A DNA stretch of 24,040 bases, from NCBI GenBank assembly GCA_033809415.1, contig JAPXLT010000038.1, positions 1 to 24,040 on the forward strand, in the 5' to 3' direction. Under the pieces are notes generated by a model. That model was not told the DNA's origin. It searched no databases and saw only the letters and a list, made by a program, of their open reading frames with translations. The translations under genes and the position numbers were made by a program. This stretch comes from JAQVUB01 sp033809415. Lineage in GTDB: Bacteria > Verrucomicrobiota > Lentisphaeria > Oligosphaerales > Oligosphaeraceae. Below, piece after piece: positions 14,669 through 22,372 of this stretch (the first letter of the stretch is position 1; each line of letters starts with the position of its first letter).

Positions 14669-14737
14669 CTTGGCGTTCTTGACGCCTTGGCGGTTGGTTC
14701 CTCGTTATTGAACCGCCAAGACGCCAAGAACGCCAAG
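14669..14737. repeat. 27-bp stem inverted repeat with GCCAAG units
   Basis: Arms 14669-14695 and 14711-14737 pair with two mismatches around a 15-base loop. The right arm reads ACCGCCAAGACGCCAAGAAC and on, that is GCCAAG three times. It lies 75 bases past the stop of the 567-residue gene, so it could be the end hairpin of that operon, although no T-run follows. The remaining bases of 14357-14811 hold only repeats. Confidence 0.8.
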
Positions 14738-14811
14738 ATTGGCTTTACGGAGTTGCGTCGTCGGTGTGGCTACAAAGCGTTATGTTCAGTTATCTGAATT
14801 TGCTGAAACAT

Positions 14812-16515
14812 TCAGTGCTTTTGGAGATGGTATATATGTCTTTGAAATCCATTAAATTGATCGGTCAGAACATGATCTTCTGTCATAATCAATGAACGTT
14901 CCTCAAACAGAACTGCGATTTTTTTTGGGGTTGATATTCCATCTCCAAAGTTGAACCTGCATGTCAGTGGCTTTTCCGATGTGTTCACTGCAAAGATATA
15001 TAGTTCTCCCTGATACAGCAGTGACTTTATCTTAATTACGCTTTCGGATGCGTTTATGTCAATGCAATCACCATTTGCCAGTATTGGGGTAAGGTTCTCC
15101 AATTCCGCGCCTATTTTTCCCGCAACTTCCATCAGCCTGGCATTCCATGGAATATTTTGAAAAAAGAACAATCCATTGGCTCCTGCAATGATCGAGGAAT
15201 AAACCATTCCTTCAAATTCCTCGGGAGTCGGTTCCCGTTGCAACATAAAGGCATTGCCACAAAGTTGCAGAATAAACCAGACAATCTTATCAGACTCTTT
15301 TAATCTGACTGTCATTTTTTTAATTAGTTCAGCTGGGTCACAAGGTTTTGCGGGATAATTCATATCCGTGACCGGATACCAGTCAGCAGATATTATATCG
15401 CCAGGCAGGGAAGGGAGCTTATCCATAAAGCGGTTAATTTCATTTGTGCGGTAATTAACCCATGACGGTCGTTCCTGATCTGCATCTTTCACGCTTTTGA
15501 TTAAATTCGTCACTTTTTGCACAAAAGGTTCAGGCGGTTCGTCCAGAGCCAGCCATGTAACAAGTGCAGGGTGATTTTTGAAACATTCCACCATTTCGGA
15601 AATTTCTGACGCCTTGCAACGTAACCATGGAATCGCTCTTAGTCCAGCTTGATATGACAGGTCAAGATTCTTTTTTGTCTGGTTCGGGTTCAGAGCATAA
15701 AACTTCACTGTGTTAAAACCGCATTCTTTAATTTTCTGCAAAAACGGCAAATCAATTTCATATTGCATCCCTATCGCATATGGCAAAAAGGCATTGCTGT
15801 TAACATGAACCCAGCCGTTTTTTGAGTTAACTTCTTTTACCGCTTCAGGCATCTTTGTCTTCACAGTGACGCTTGAAACATATTCCCGGGGGGGCACTTT
15901 CGGGGTTGCTATCATTGTTTCATCGGCAGCGGGCGACCATTCTCCAGGTTCTTCACCTTGACTGAACTGGACACAATCAATCAGACAATTTGTGCCTTCC
16001 GGAGGAGAAATCTTGATCACAACTGGCGAGATGTTTGTTTTGATGGGAAAGGAATATCGTTGCCATTTGTTCTCCACTGCAAAACTGTTTTTGGCTATCA
16101 GCCTATATTGTGAATCAAGCAACGAAACCACTACTGTCGCAGGAGGACTGACTTTGATATACGCAGATACACACCAACCTTTTCTGCCAGCTAGAAATTG
16201 GGGATAACTGATCCATGTGGAGAAGAGTGATAGGGGGGGCTTCCCGACAGGGTTGGATATCCTCATGCACTTCATCCCATGCACACAATCTGAAGTATCA
16301 ATGCTCAAACGGCTCCTGTACTCTTCGGGATGGTTAATTTCTTCCAGTGACCGCAGACCCCAGCCGCCTTTCCCCCAGCAATCTGCCAGCCCGGGGTTGG
16401 AATTGATCTCAAAACTCGCGTTGAGGACATGATTGGTTGCTGCAGAACATGCAGTGATACAAGCCATAGAGATGCAGAACAACAGATGTATTTTTACATG
16501 CGTACGCTTACGCAT
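14812..16515 (-). CDS. exported glycosidase-like protein, CBM-like domain plus TIM-barrel (LDEP type)
   Basis: 567 residues. The start at 16515 is two bases after the stop of the upstream gene and has GGAGAAG seven bases before it. The N-terminus is a signal peptide ending in ITAC-S (Cys23), a plausible lipoprotein site. Residues ~28-195 are a carbohydrate-binding-like beta-sandwich (VLNASFEINSNPGLADCWG). Residues ~225-480 look like a TIM barrel: FNTVKFYALNP, HPALVTWLALDEPPEPF with E326 as a candidate acid, ADWYPVTD, WFILQLCGNAF, then GANGLFFFQNI. The last ~80 residues form a small beta domain. The barrel and both flanking domains match the C-terminal part of the 1144-residue neighbour, so the two are paralogues. 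No named glycoside hydrolase family is recognised. Confidence 0.72.
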   Translation of the reverse strand: MRKRTHVKIHLLFCISMACITACSAATNHVLNASFEINSNPGLADCWGKGGWGLRSLEEINHPEEYRSRLSIDTSDCVHGMKCMRISNPVGKPPLSLFSTWISYPQFLAGRKGWCVSAYIKVSPPATVVVSLLDSQYRLIAKNSFAVENKWQRYSFPIKTNISPVVIKISPPEGTNCLIDCVQFSQGEEPGEWSPAADETMIATPKVPPREYVSSVTVKTKMPEAVKEVNSKNGWVHVNSNAFLPYAIGMQYEIDLPFLQKIKECGFNTVKFYALNPNQTKKNLDLSYQAGLRAIPWLRCKASEISEMVECFKNHPALVTWLALDEPPEPFVQKVTNLIKSVKDADQERPSWVNYRTNEINRFMDKLPSLPGDIISADWYPVTDMNYPAKPCDPAELIKKMTVRLKESDKIVWFILQLCGNAFMLQREPTPEEFEGMVYSSIIAGANGLFFFQNIPWNARLMEVAGKIGAELENLTPILANGDCIDINASESVIKIKSLLYQGELYIFAVNTSEKPLTCRFNFGDGISTPKKIAVLFEERSLIMTEDHVLTDQFNGFQRHIYHLQKH

Positions 16516-16517
16516 AA

Positions 16518-19500
16518 TTACTTCTCCATGACATACCATTTATATTGGAAAGCCGTGAATGTGTCAAAAAAACAATTGTTGCTCAAGTCGATTGAATTTT
16601 TGCTAAGCAAATCCGTTGCCCGGGTATATGGTTCAGAGCCGGATATTTCAAATTTCACTTGCTGATCGGAATCAGTAATATTTAATGCAAGAATGTACTT
16701 TTTGTTTTTATACTCCTTGGTGGCAGCTATGATGGTTTCAGTACAGGTAACTCTACCTTCATGCCAAGGACCTGCCAGCAACTGCAGTGTATGTTTTTCA
16801 AGGAAGTCGAATAAATTCGGCATTGCTTTTCTCAATGCCTTTGAATGAGGCATTTGTGCGAAATAAAAGAACCCGGACGCTCCGTTGATCAGGCTGGATA
16901 TGGTCATGAAATCAAATTCTTTCGCACTGGGTTCGCGATAATAAAAATATGCGTTGCCTGTGCTTTGCAATATAATCCACGTCGGCAGCCCGGAACGCGC
17001 CATTGCCTCAACCATGAATGGGATTTCCATCATATCCTGATCCGGGACAGGGTAATGATCCAGGCAACGAATGTCTGAGGGTAAAGTCCTGTGAAAATTC
17101 TGGTTTGGTGTAAAATTGATCATTGAGGGGCGGTATGGATCAAGCTGTTTATTGAATTGATAAGCTTTTTCAGCAAAAGCCTCGCCGCCCCAGCCATCGG
17201 GTTCATCAAGAGTTTTCCAGGCCAGTATCGCAGGATGTGATTGAAACTTGGTGATAAAAGCGCGCATGGTTTTTAAATGTCTTTCATCAGGGGATCTTAT
17301 CCAGAATAAAAAGAAACATTTCAACCCCACTTTTTCAATATTGTCTAAAAAAATCTTGATCTGCTCCAGATTTGTGGATGGGCGTATCAGGATGGAGATA
17401 CTGTTAAAGCCAAGATTTTTCATGGTCTCCAATGTCTTGATCGAGAGTGTATCCAGTCCCTTTTCCCAAATGATTGCAATCGGGATCATGGGTTTTCCAC
17501 TGGACAATAGGCATTTGTTGCCAAGATCAAGCTTTGTTTCGACGGGTGCTGGCGGCATTTTTACCAAGTCCCGAACGGTATATGCAAGTCTTTTTCCGGA
17601 TTGGTTGAGCAAACTTGCTTGCAGTTGATAGATGCCCGCTTCCAACTTTGACAGGTCCAGAGAATGAACAGCATCTGGCGCCATCGTTGCTTCTGTTATG
17701 GGTTGATTATTTTTGTCGAGAATCTTCAGTTGAATCAGATCGCCGGAATCGGGCTGAAAAAGTGACCTCGCTCGGATATCAAGAGTTGATTCATCGCTGT
17801 AAAAAGATAAATCGGGATGAAGTTCAAACCGAAAATCCGGCTGCCGAAATATTTTTTTGATTTCTGTTGCACAGAGGGTGGCACCTTCGTAGATTTCAAC
17901 TTGGATCGTTAAATATTTGTCGTTTTCCTGCAAATGAAGTTCCCTGACGGTTGTAGTTATCTCCCGATTTGCAGGAATTTCAATTTCGGTTTGAGCTGGG
18001 ATCGTATCTTGGGTATCACTGCTTATGAGTGTTGTGATGATCTTCAACTGTCGTTTTGTCTCCTTCCGATTGTTTAACCGCAGGATGAGGTCATATTGGC
18101 CGCAGGCAGTATTGACGATTTCAGTTTGCAGAAGATCAAGCATAATTTCATCCAATTGGACTCCCGGCACAGATTCCAGACGGCCGAATCTTCGCGGGGT
18201 ATGAAAAGTGCCATGAACAGGAAATAAGGCGGTGTTTTCGTTTCCTGCCTTGTTCTCTCTGCAAATATTGATGCGCCAGATTGTGGAGTTGTCACTTCTC
18301 TGTTTCAACAAGGCCCACGGAATCGCTATTTCTGAAGCCCATCCGCCATTAAAGCGTGTGCTTTGAACCTGCCAAAAGCCATCCCAGTCTGGATTACAGG
18401 AGCGACTGTCAAAACGATTTCCCATCCAGTCAGAGATAAAAAGAAAATACGGCTTAGCATTTTGATGCGGTGAAAGAAATATCTGGATGGAGTCTTTCCC
18501 ACGCCATAATTGCGAATCACGCGGCATAAGATTTCCATGAAAAGAGTTGATCAAGGGTTGTGTGCATTCCAGGCCAATATACAAATTATCAGAATCAGCC
18601 TGCAGAAACACTTGCGTTGGGTGGACGACCTTTCCTCTTCCACTGTTTCGATGCAACTGAAAAACGTTGGCATTTTCCCATTCAGACTGATTCAAAGTAC
18701 CATCAATAACTGGTTTTTTCATCGCAACCCCATATCTGACAGGCTGCTCTGTATTGATCGGCGCATCAAGAGACGATAAATGATAAGGTGTTGCTGCTTC
18801 CCCGTATTCCAACTGAACAGCATCAATCCAGACAGTGCCCAAATCAAGCGGTGATATTGAAAGCATAACCATGCTGCCCTGCAAGTGTTCTGAAAAAGAA
18901 TATCGCTCCCATTGCTTTGAAAGTGTAACGATTTTCTTTTTCAAAGCGCCCCCCCATCCGTCCAGAATTTCCATCATCACTCGCATATCCTCCTTTTCCC
19001 CTTTCAGATACGCAGAAAAAGTATGTGTGCCCGGTGAGATAGAAATTTGACATGAAGTTAATCTATAATCGTCTTGCCTTCCTTTCTTGACCAAGGTAAT
19101 GGAGAATGATTGCTTCCCGTGAAATTTCTGCTGCCTGTCAGGAGTCCACAAGGAACGCCATTGGTCAAAATCATTACAGGCAGTATCCTGCCATACACCC
19201 CAGTGGAAAGTCCCCCAATGATCAGGCACGCCAGGATTTGAGCAGGCCTCAAAGCTTGAATTACATACTAAATTTCCCGTGAACTCGCTGTTTAACCCGC
19301 ATTCGGAATCAGCAGCAACAAATTTTATGTAATCAAATTTGACTGATGTTCCTGCTTCAAACCAGGGGTCTATGCGAATTCCGCATATTGTCTGACTGTT
19401 GCCACCCCATGACGTCGTTTTTTTTACTTCATCGACCTTTGAGTGATAGTGCTTCCCAAATGTCTGTTCACTTAAGTTGACTTCATATTCATTCCAGCCC

Positions 19501-19952
19501 ATGCAAGTCACGATTGGTGTGTCCATCGCCGCCATTTCTCCACCCTCGGCGATATAATACAGAATGATTTTTCCCGGGGCGGAAGCATAGAATTTCATCT
19601 CCATTATGTTGTATTCCCGGGCGGCGAATTTTGCCCCCCGGAAGTTAAGATTGAAAAAGCTATGCCGGGTTTCTTGGATGTAACTGAAAATTCCATTGTT
19701 GCATTCTATACTTTTGCCCCCATCGACAAATCCAGGCATACCGTTCGCCGCCCATGGCGCCGGGGCAACTTCGGCAATGGAATCAAAATTCCAAAGTATG
19801 TCCTGGCTGAAGGCTACAATTCCCCAAAAATATGCGAACACAAAAAGGGCGCCATGGCTCTTTGCAGATAAAATCATCTTCATGGAATATAGAAAATAGA
19901 ACTGCATAAGACCTTTTTCTGAATTTCTGCAGACCCGGCTGTTTTTCCCCAT
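16518..19952 (-). CDS. large exported multi-domain protein: CBM-like, CBM9-like and LDEP-type TIM barrel
   Basis: 1144 residues from the ATG at 19952, which has AGGAGA at a good distance; ATGs at 19907 and 19883 would give a shorter signal sequence and are also possible. The hydrophobic signal is GALFVFAYFWGIVAFSQ. Visible order: a beta-sandwich (~50-215), a CBM4/CenC-like domain (~225-385, VCNSSFEACSNPGVPDHWG), a CBM9/DOMON-like domain (~405-595, PVIDGTLNQSEWENA ... WASEIAIPWALL), a beta-sandwich (~600-800) and a TIM barrel (~810-1060) with AWKTLDEPDG (E917 as a candidate acid), DHYPVPD, WIILQSTGNAYFYYREP and GASGFFYF, then a small beta domain. It follows the pseudopilin gene by 67 bases and is followed after 2 bases by its shorter paralogue. 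Likely polysaccharide-active; the enzyme family is not recognised. Confidence 0.75.
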   Translation of the reverse strand: MGKNSRVCRNSEKGLMQFYFLYSMKMILSAKSHGALFVFAYFWGIVAFSQDILWNFDSIAEVAPAPWAANGMPGFVDGGKSIECNNGIFSYIQETRHSFFNLNFRGAKFAAREYNIMEMKFYASAPGKIILYYIAEGGEMAAMDTPIVTCMGWNEYEVNLSEQTFGKHYHSKVDEVKKTTSWGGNSQTICGIRIDPWFEAGTSVKFDYIKFVAADSECGLNSEFTGNLVCNSSFEACSNPGVPDHWGTFHWGVWQDTACNDFDQWRSLWTPDRQQKFHGKQSFSITLVKKGRQDDYRLTSCQISISPGTHTFSAYLKGEKEDMRVMMEILDGWGGALKKKIVTLSKQWERYSFSEHLQGSMVMLSISPLDLGTVWIDAVQLEYGEAATPYHLSSLDAPINTEQPVRYGVAMKKPVIDGTLNQSEWENANVFQLHRNSGRGKVVHPTQVFLQADSDNLYIGLECTQPLINSFHGNLMPRDSQLWRGKDSIQIFLSPHQNAKPYFLFISDWMGNRFDSRSCNPDWDGFWQVQSTRFNGGWASEIAIPWALLKQRSDNSTIWRINICRENKAGNENTALFPVHGTFHTPRRFGRLESVPGVQLDEIMLDLLQTEIVNTACGQYDLILRLNNRKETKRQLKIITTLISSDTQDTIPAQTEIEIPANREITTTVRELHLQENDKYLTIQVEIYEGATLCATEIKKIFRQPDFRFELHPDLSFYSDESTLDIRARSLFQPDSGDLIQLKILDKNNQPITEATMAPDAVHSLDLSKLEAGIYQLQASLLNQSGKRLAYTVRDLVKMPPAPVETKLDLGNKCLLSSGKPMIPIAIIWEKGLDTLSIKTLETMKNLGFNSISILIRPSTNLEQIKIFLDNIEKVGLKCFFLFWIRSPDERHLKTMRAFITKFQSHPAILAWKTLDEPDGWGGEAFAEKAYQFNKQLDPYRPSMINFTPNQNFHRTLPSDIRCLDHYPVPDQDMMEIPFMVEAMARSGLPTWIILQSTGNAYFYYREPSAKEFDFMTISSLINGASGFFYFAQMPHSKALRKAMPNLFDFLEKHTLQLLAGPWHEGRVTCTETIIAATKEYKNKKYILALNITDSDQQVKFEISGSEPYTRATDLLSKNSIDLSNNCFFDTFTAFQYKWYVMEK

Positions 19953-20019
19953 TTTCTGAATCTCCTGGAAGACAAAACGTCAAATTTGTATATATGCAGG
20001 CAGATGCTTTCATCCCTTG

Positions 20020-20676
20020 TCACCACATTGCCTTTGTCATTTCTCCTTTTCCCAAATGCGAGGCAGAACCATCAGAAAACAAAAAAACCCCTTTCCAATC
20101 ATGTGGCCAATATCCACGGGTGCTTAAAATAGCCTCCCAACCCGACCCCCATAAACTCGTCATCGGCCTCCCATCCCATAAAAAAATTTTTTGCCCTTTC
20201 AGCTTGCATAATTTGTGAAAAGGGTATGTCTTGATATTACGCCCATCTGCCAGTATCCCAGTGTTATCACCATAGTACCATGTCGTATTACTTTTACTAA
20301 GATGCTTTTCCGGACAATTCAAACGCTTGAAATTACTGAAACTGCTTGTAAAATCATTTCGGAGATATGGTATTCCATGTAATGTCCCACTAGGCGATAT
20401 CCCAATATAGGGCAGGAGATAATCATACCAGCGGAAGTGAGCAATCGTGTCATTGCCAAACCATTGTGCATGACCACTGTATCCATACGGAATATAATCA
20501 TCATATTCAGATATATATAACGAAAATCCAACTCCAAGTTGTTTCATGTTGTTGATGCAACTAATTGCTTTGGCTTTGCGTTGCGCTTTGTTGAGAGCCG
20601 GCAGCAGCATGCTGGCGAGAATAGCTATAATTGCGATGACGACCAGCAATTCGATAAGTGTGAAAACCTTTCTCAT
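20020..20676 (-). CDS. pseudopilin (prepilin-type leader, H-X9-DG type)
   Basis: 218 residues from the ATG at 20676, which has AAGGA 9 bases upstream; an ATG nine bases earlier touches the ribosome site and is less likely. The leader is MRKV followed by FTLIELLVVIAIIAILASM with the conserved Glu5, then LPALNKAQRKAKAISCINN, the helix typical of this family; the residue before Phe is Val instead of the usual Gly. Near the C-terminus HDWKGVFLFSDG fits the H-X9-DG pattern. Exported and cleaved by a prepilin peptidase; the globular part may contact a surface polysaccharide or the secretion machinery (inference). It heads the operon of the two LDEP-type proteins, as the split pseudopilin heads the other operon; both share EYDDY after the helix. 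Confidence 0.9.
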   Translation of the reverse strand: MRKVFTLIELLVVIAIIAILASMLLPALNKAQRKAKAISCINNMKQLGVGFSLYISEYDDYIPYGYSGHAQWFGNDTIAHFRWYDYLLPYIGISPSGTLHGIPYLRNDFTSSFSNFKRLNCPEKHLSKSNTTWYYGDNTGILADGRNIKTYPFHKLCKLKGQKIFLWDGRPMTSLWGSGWEAILSTRGYWPHDWKGVFLFSDGSASHLGKGEMTKAMW

Positions 20677-20775
20677 ATCACGCATTCCTTTCTGTGTTCT
20701 ATGTTGCCACGTTTCGAGATTGTGCTACTATCACTCGACTTCTTGTTTTTTCAGCAAGATTTTTGGAAAACTAAT

Positions 20776-20791
20776 CTCCAAGTCATTGGCA
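20776..20791. repeat. 16-bp direct repeat, second copy
   Basis: CTCCAAGTCATTGGCA, identical to 2179-2194. Confidence 0.5.
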
Positions 20792-20825
20792 CACTATCAC
20801 TTGTCAAGCTGATCCAAATGATTGT

Positions 20826-20924
20826 AGTGCCTTTACAAGGCACTGTCTTTGGGTGGGTTCCTCACCCCAGGTTAAAACCTGGGGTTAAGCATGGTTAAGT
20901 GCCTACGGCGCAAAGCATTGTGCC
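20826..20924. repeat. cluster of three hairpins
   Basis: AGTGCCTT (20826-20833) pairs with AAGGCACT (20837-20844); ACCCCAGGTT (20864-20873) pairs with AACCTGGGGT (20876-20885); GGCGCAA (20907-20913) pairs with TTGTGCC (20918-20924) with one wobble. The first two stems are perfect. They lie between the pseudopilin gene and the LacI-type gene, upstream of the first and downstream of the second, and directly before repeat family 1 copy D. Confidence 0.8.
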
Positions 20925-21057
20925 GATCCGGCTGATCTGACCGATCCGTCGGAGAAAACAACAGCCAAAACCACAAATCCGCGTGCAATCTCATCCGTCG
21001 AAGCAACAACCCCTATAAAAATTTTCGTGTCTTTTCGTGTGGTTCGTGGTTAAAAAA
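20925..21057 (+). repeat. dispersed repeat family 1, copy D
   Basis: CGATCCGGCTGATCTGACCG, then TCGGAGAAA, GCGTGCAATCTCATCCGTCG, CAACCCCTATAAAAATTTTC and CGTGGTTAAAAAA, in the order and orientation of copy B (2238-2382). Ends at the T-run of the LacI-type gene terminator, so the repeat may supply part of that terminator. Confidence 0.82.
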
Positions 21058-21079
21058 TAGGTTGTGGACGTTAGTCCAC
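21051..21079 (-). terminator. terminator of the lacI-type gene
   Basis: On the minus strand GTGGAC-TAAC-GTCCAC (21079-21064) is followed after a few bases by TATTTTTTA (21059-21051). It lies 47 bases past the stop of the regulator gene. Confidence 0.65.
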
Positions 21080-21125
21080 GCCAAGTTCTTTAAGTGTCAT
21101 TGTCAGGAAGGTTTTGCTGGCTGTT

Positions 21126-22169
21126 TCACCCCGATTGTCGCACGAGCAAGCTTGTCTTCAAGCAGATGTTGGCGGGGCTTTTTGGTTTTGTGATATGTTC
21201 ATGCAGTAGTTTGAAGGCGGCTTTTCCCTGTTCGAAAGGGAGGTAGTCGAAAGTCGTCAAGGGCGGAGTGATGAATTGTCCGAGCAGGATGTTGTCAGCT
21301 CCGGTGACGGCGACCTGTTCGGGGACTTGGCATCCGGCTGCGGTCAGTGCGCGTATGACTCCGACAGCCATATTGTCACTGGCGCAGACGATGGCATCGG
21401 TATCAAGCCTTCCATGCATCCAGCGCTCCCGGATATACTGCTCGGCGGCATCTCGGACAAAATCCGCACGGTAAAAATCCTCTTCTTCGGAAAATTCCAG
21501 GTTTTCCTTTTGCAGGGCGTCACGGAACCCCCGGTAGCGTTCGAGGGCCGGCCAGGATTTCGGTGTCCCTCCGATATAGATGAATTTCCGGTGTCCCTTA
21601 CGAATCAGGTGTCCGGTCAAGTTCAACGAGGCCTGATAATTGTCGATATTGACGCAAGGAATGCCAAAGGCCGGATCAATGGAAACGCCGACTACCTTGA
21701 AATCATTTTCCTGAAATGTCTTGCGCCAGTCTGACGGCATCTCGAAGCCATAGTAAATCAGGCCGTCAATCTCCTTGTTCTTGAACCACTCGAAAACCTT
21801 CTTGTTATCCATGCCCTCGCTATACAACTGCACACTGAAACGGTACCCGGCCAAGTCAGCCGCCGCCGCAATCCCCCCAATCACCTTCGAAGCGTTGTAG
21901 TCGCTGAACGGAGTCTCTTCGTCCAGCGCTGTATCACGGTCAAGCAACACGCCAATATTCTCGACATATTGACTGTTCATGCGCTGGGCATGGATGTTGG
22001 GACGAAACCCAGTCGCCTTGCAAAAGTCCAGAATGCGCTGCTCCAAAGCAGCACTGATACCCTTTTCGCGGGCAAGCCCATTGACAACAAAAGATACAGC
22101 CGTCTTGCTCGTACCTAACTCCGCAGCTACACGAGCTAAAGAGTATTTTTTGTCAGTTTTAAGCTTCAT
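21126..22169 (-). CDS. LacI/GalR-family transcriptional regulator
   Basis: 347 residues from the ATG at 22169. The N-terminal helix-turn-helix is YSLARVAAELGTSKTAVSFV (9-28) followed by VNGLAREKGIS and TGFRPN, the hinge region of LacI regulators. The remainder is a periplasmic-binding-protein-like ligand domain (ENIGVLLDRDT, GLIYYGFEMP, VNIDNYQASLNLTGHLI, AIVCASDNMAVGVIRAL, PPLTTFDYLPFEQGKAA). The open frame extends 53 codons upstream, but those residues are AT-driven and not family-like. No ribosome site precedes 22169; instead a promoter ends 7 bases before it, so the mRNA may be leaderless. It is divergent from the ADP-ribosylglycohydrolase-like gene and probably controls it (inference); sugar ligand unknown. 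Confidence 0.9.
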   Translation of the reverse strand: MKLKTDKKYSLARVAAELGTSKTAVSFVVNGLAREKGISAALEQRILDFCKATGFRPNIHAQRMNSQYVENIGVLLDRDTALDEETPFSDYNASKVIGGIAAAADLAGYRFSVQLYSEGMDNKKVFEWFKNKEIDGLIYYGFEMPSDWRKTFQENDFKVVGVSIDPAFGIPCVNIDNYQASLNLTGHLIRKGHRKFIYIGGTPKSWPALERYRGFRDALQKENLEFSEEEDFYRADFVRDAAEQYIRERWMHGRLDTDAIVCASDNMAVGVIRALTAAGCQVPEQVAVTGADNILLGQFITPPLTTFDYLPFEQGKAAFKLLHEHITKPKSPANICLKTSLLVRQSG

Positions 22170-22176
22170 GTTTACT

Positions 22177-22205
22177 AGTTTAACATCAATTTTATGCTTT
22201 GTCAA
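22177..22205 (-). promoter_or_regulatory. promoter of the lacI-type gene, leaderless
   Basis: TTGACA (22205-22200), a 17-base spacer and TAAACT (22182-22177) on the minus strand. Only AGTAAAC separates the -10 box from the ATG, so transcription should begin at or next to the A of the start codon. GTTAAACTAGTAAAC over the -10 box is weakly symmetric and could be a self-operator. Confidence 0.75.
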
Positions 22206-22372
22206 ATTAAAAAGAGCGACTTTTTCATAAAATAACTTGAAAAAGATGATTTTTGAGCCTTGTTTGTTGTAAATTTGCGTTTGGCGACCTAAATTAGTTA
22301 AGCAACGTTTTTTTGGTATGTGGATCATATTTGTTTAAGCTTGATTTATCTATTGCATAAATGGAGTGTTGG

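Noticed and set aside
22169..22328. 53-residue N-terminal extension of the LacI-type regulator
   Set aside because: It would place non-family residues before the helix-turn-helix and would span the TTGACA/TAAACT promoter.
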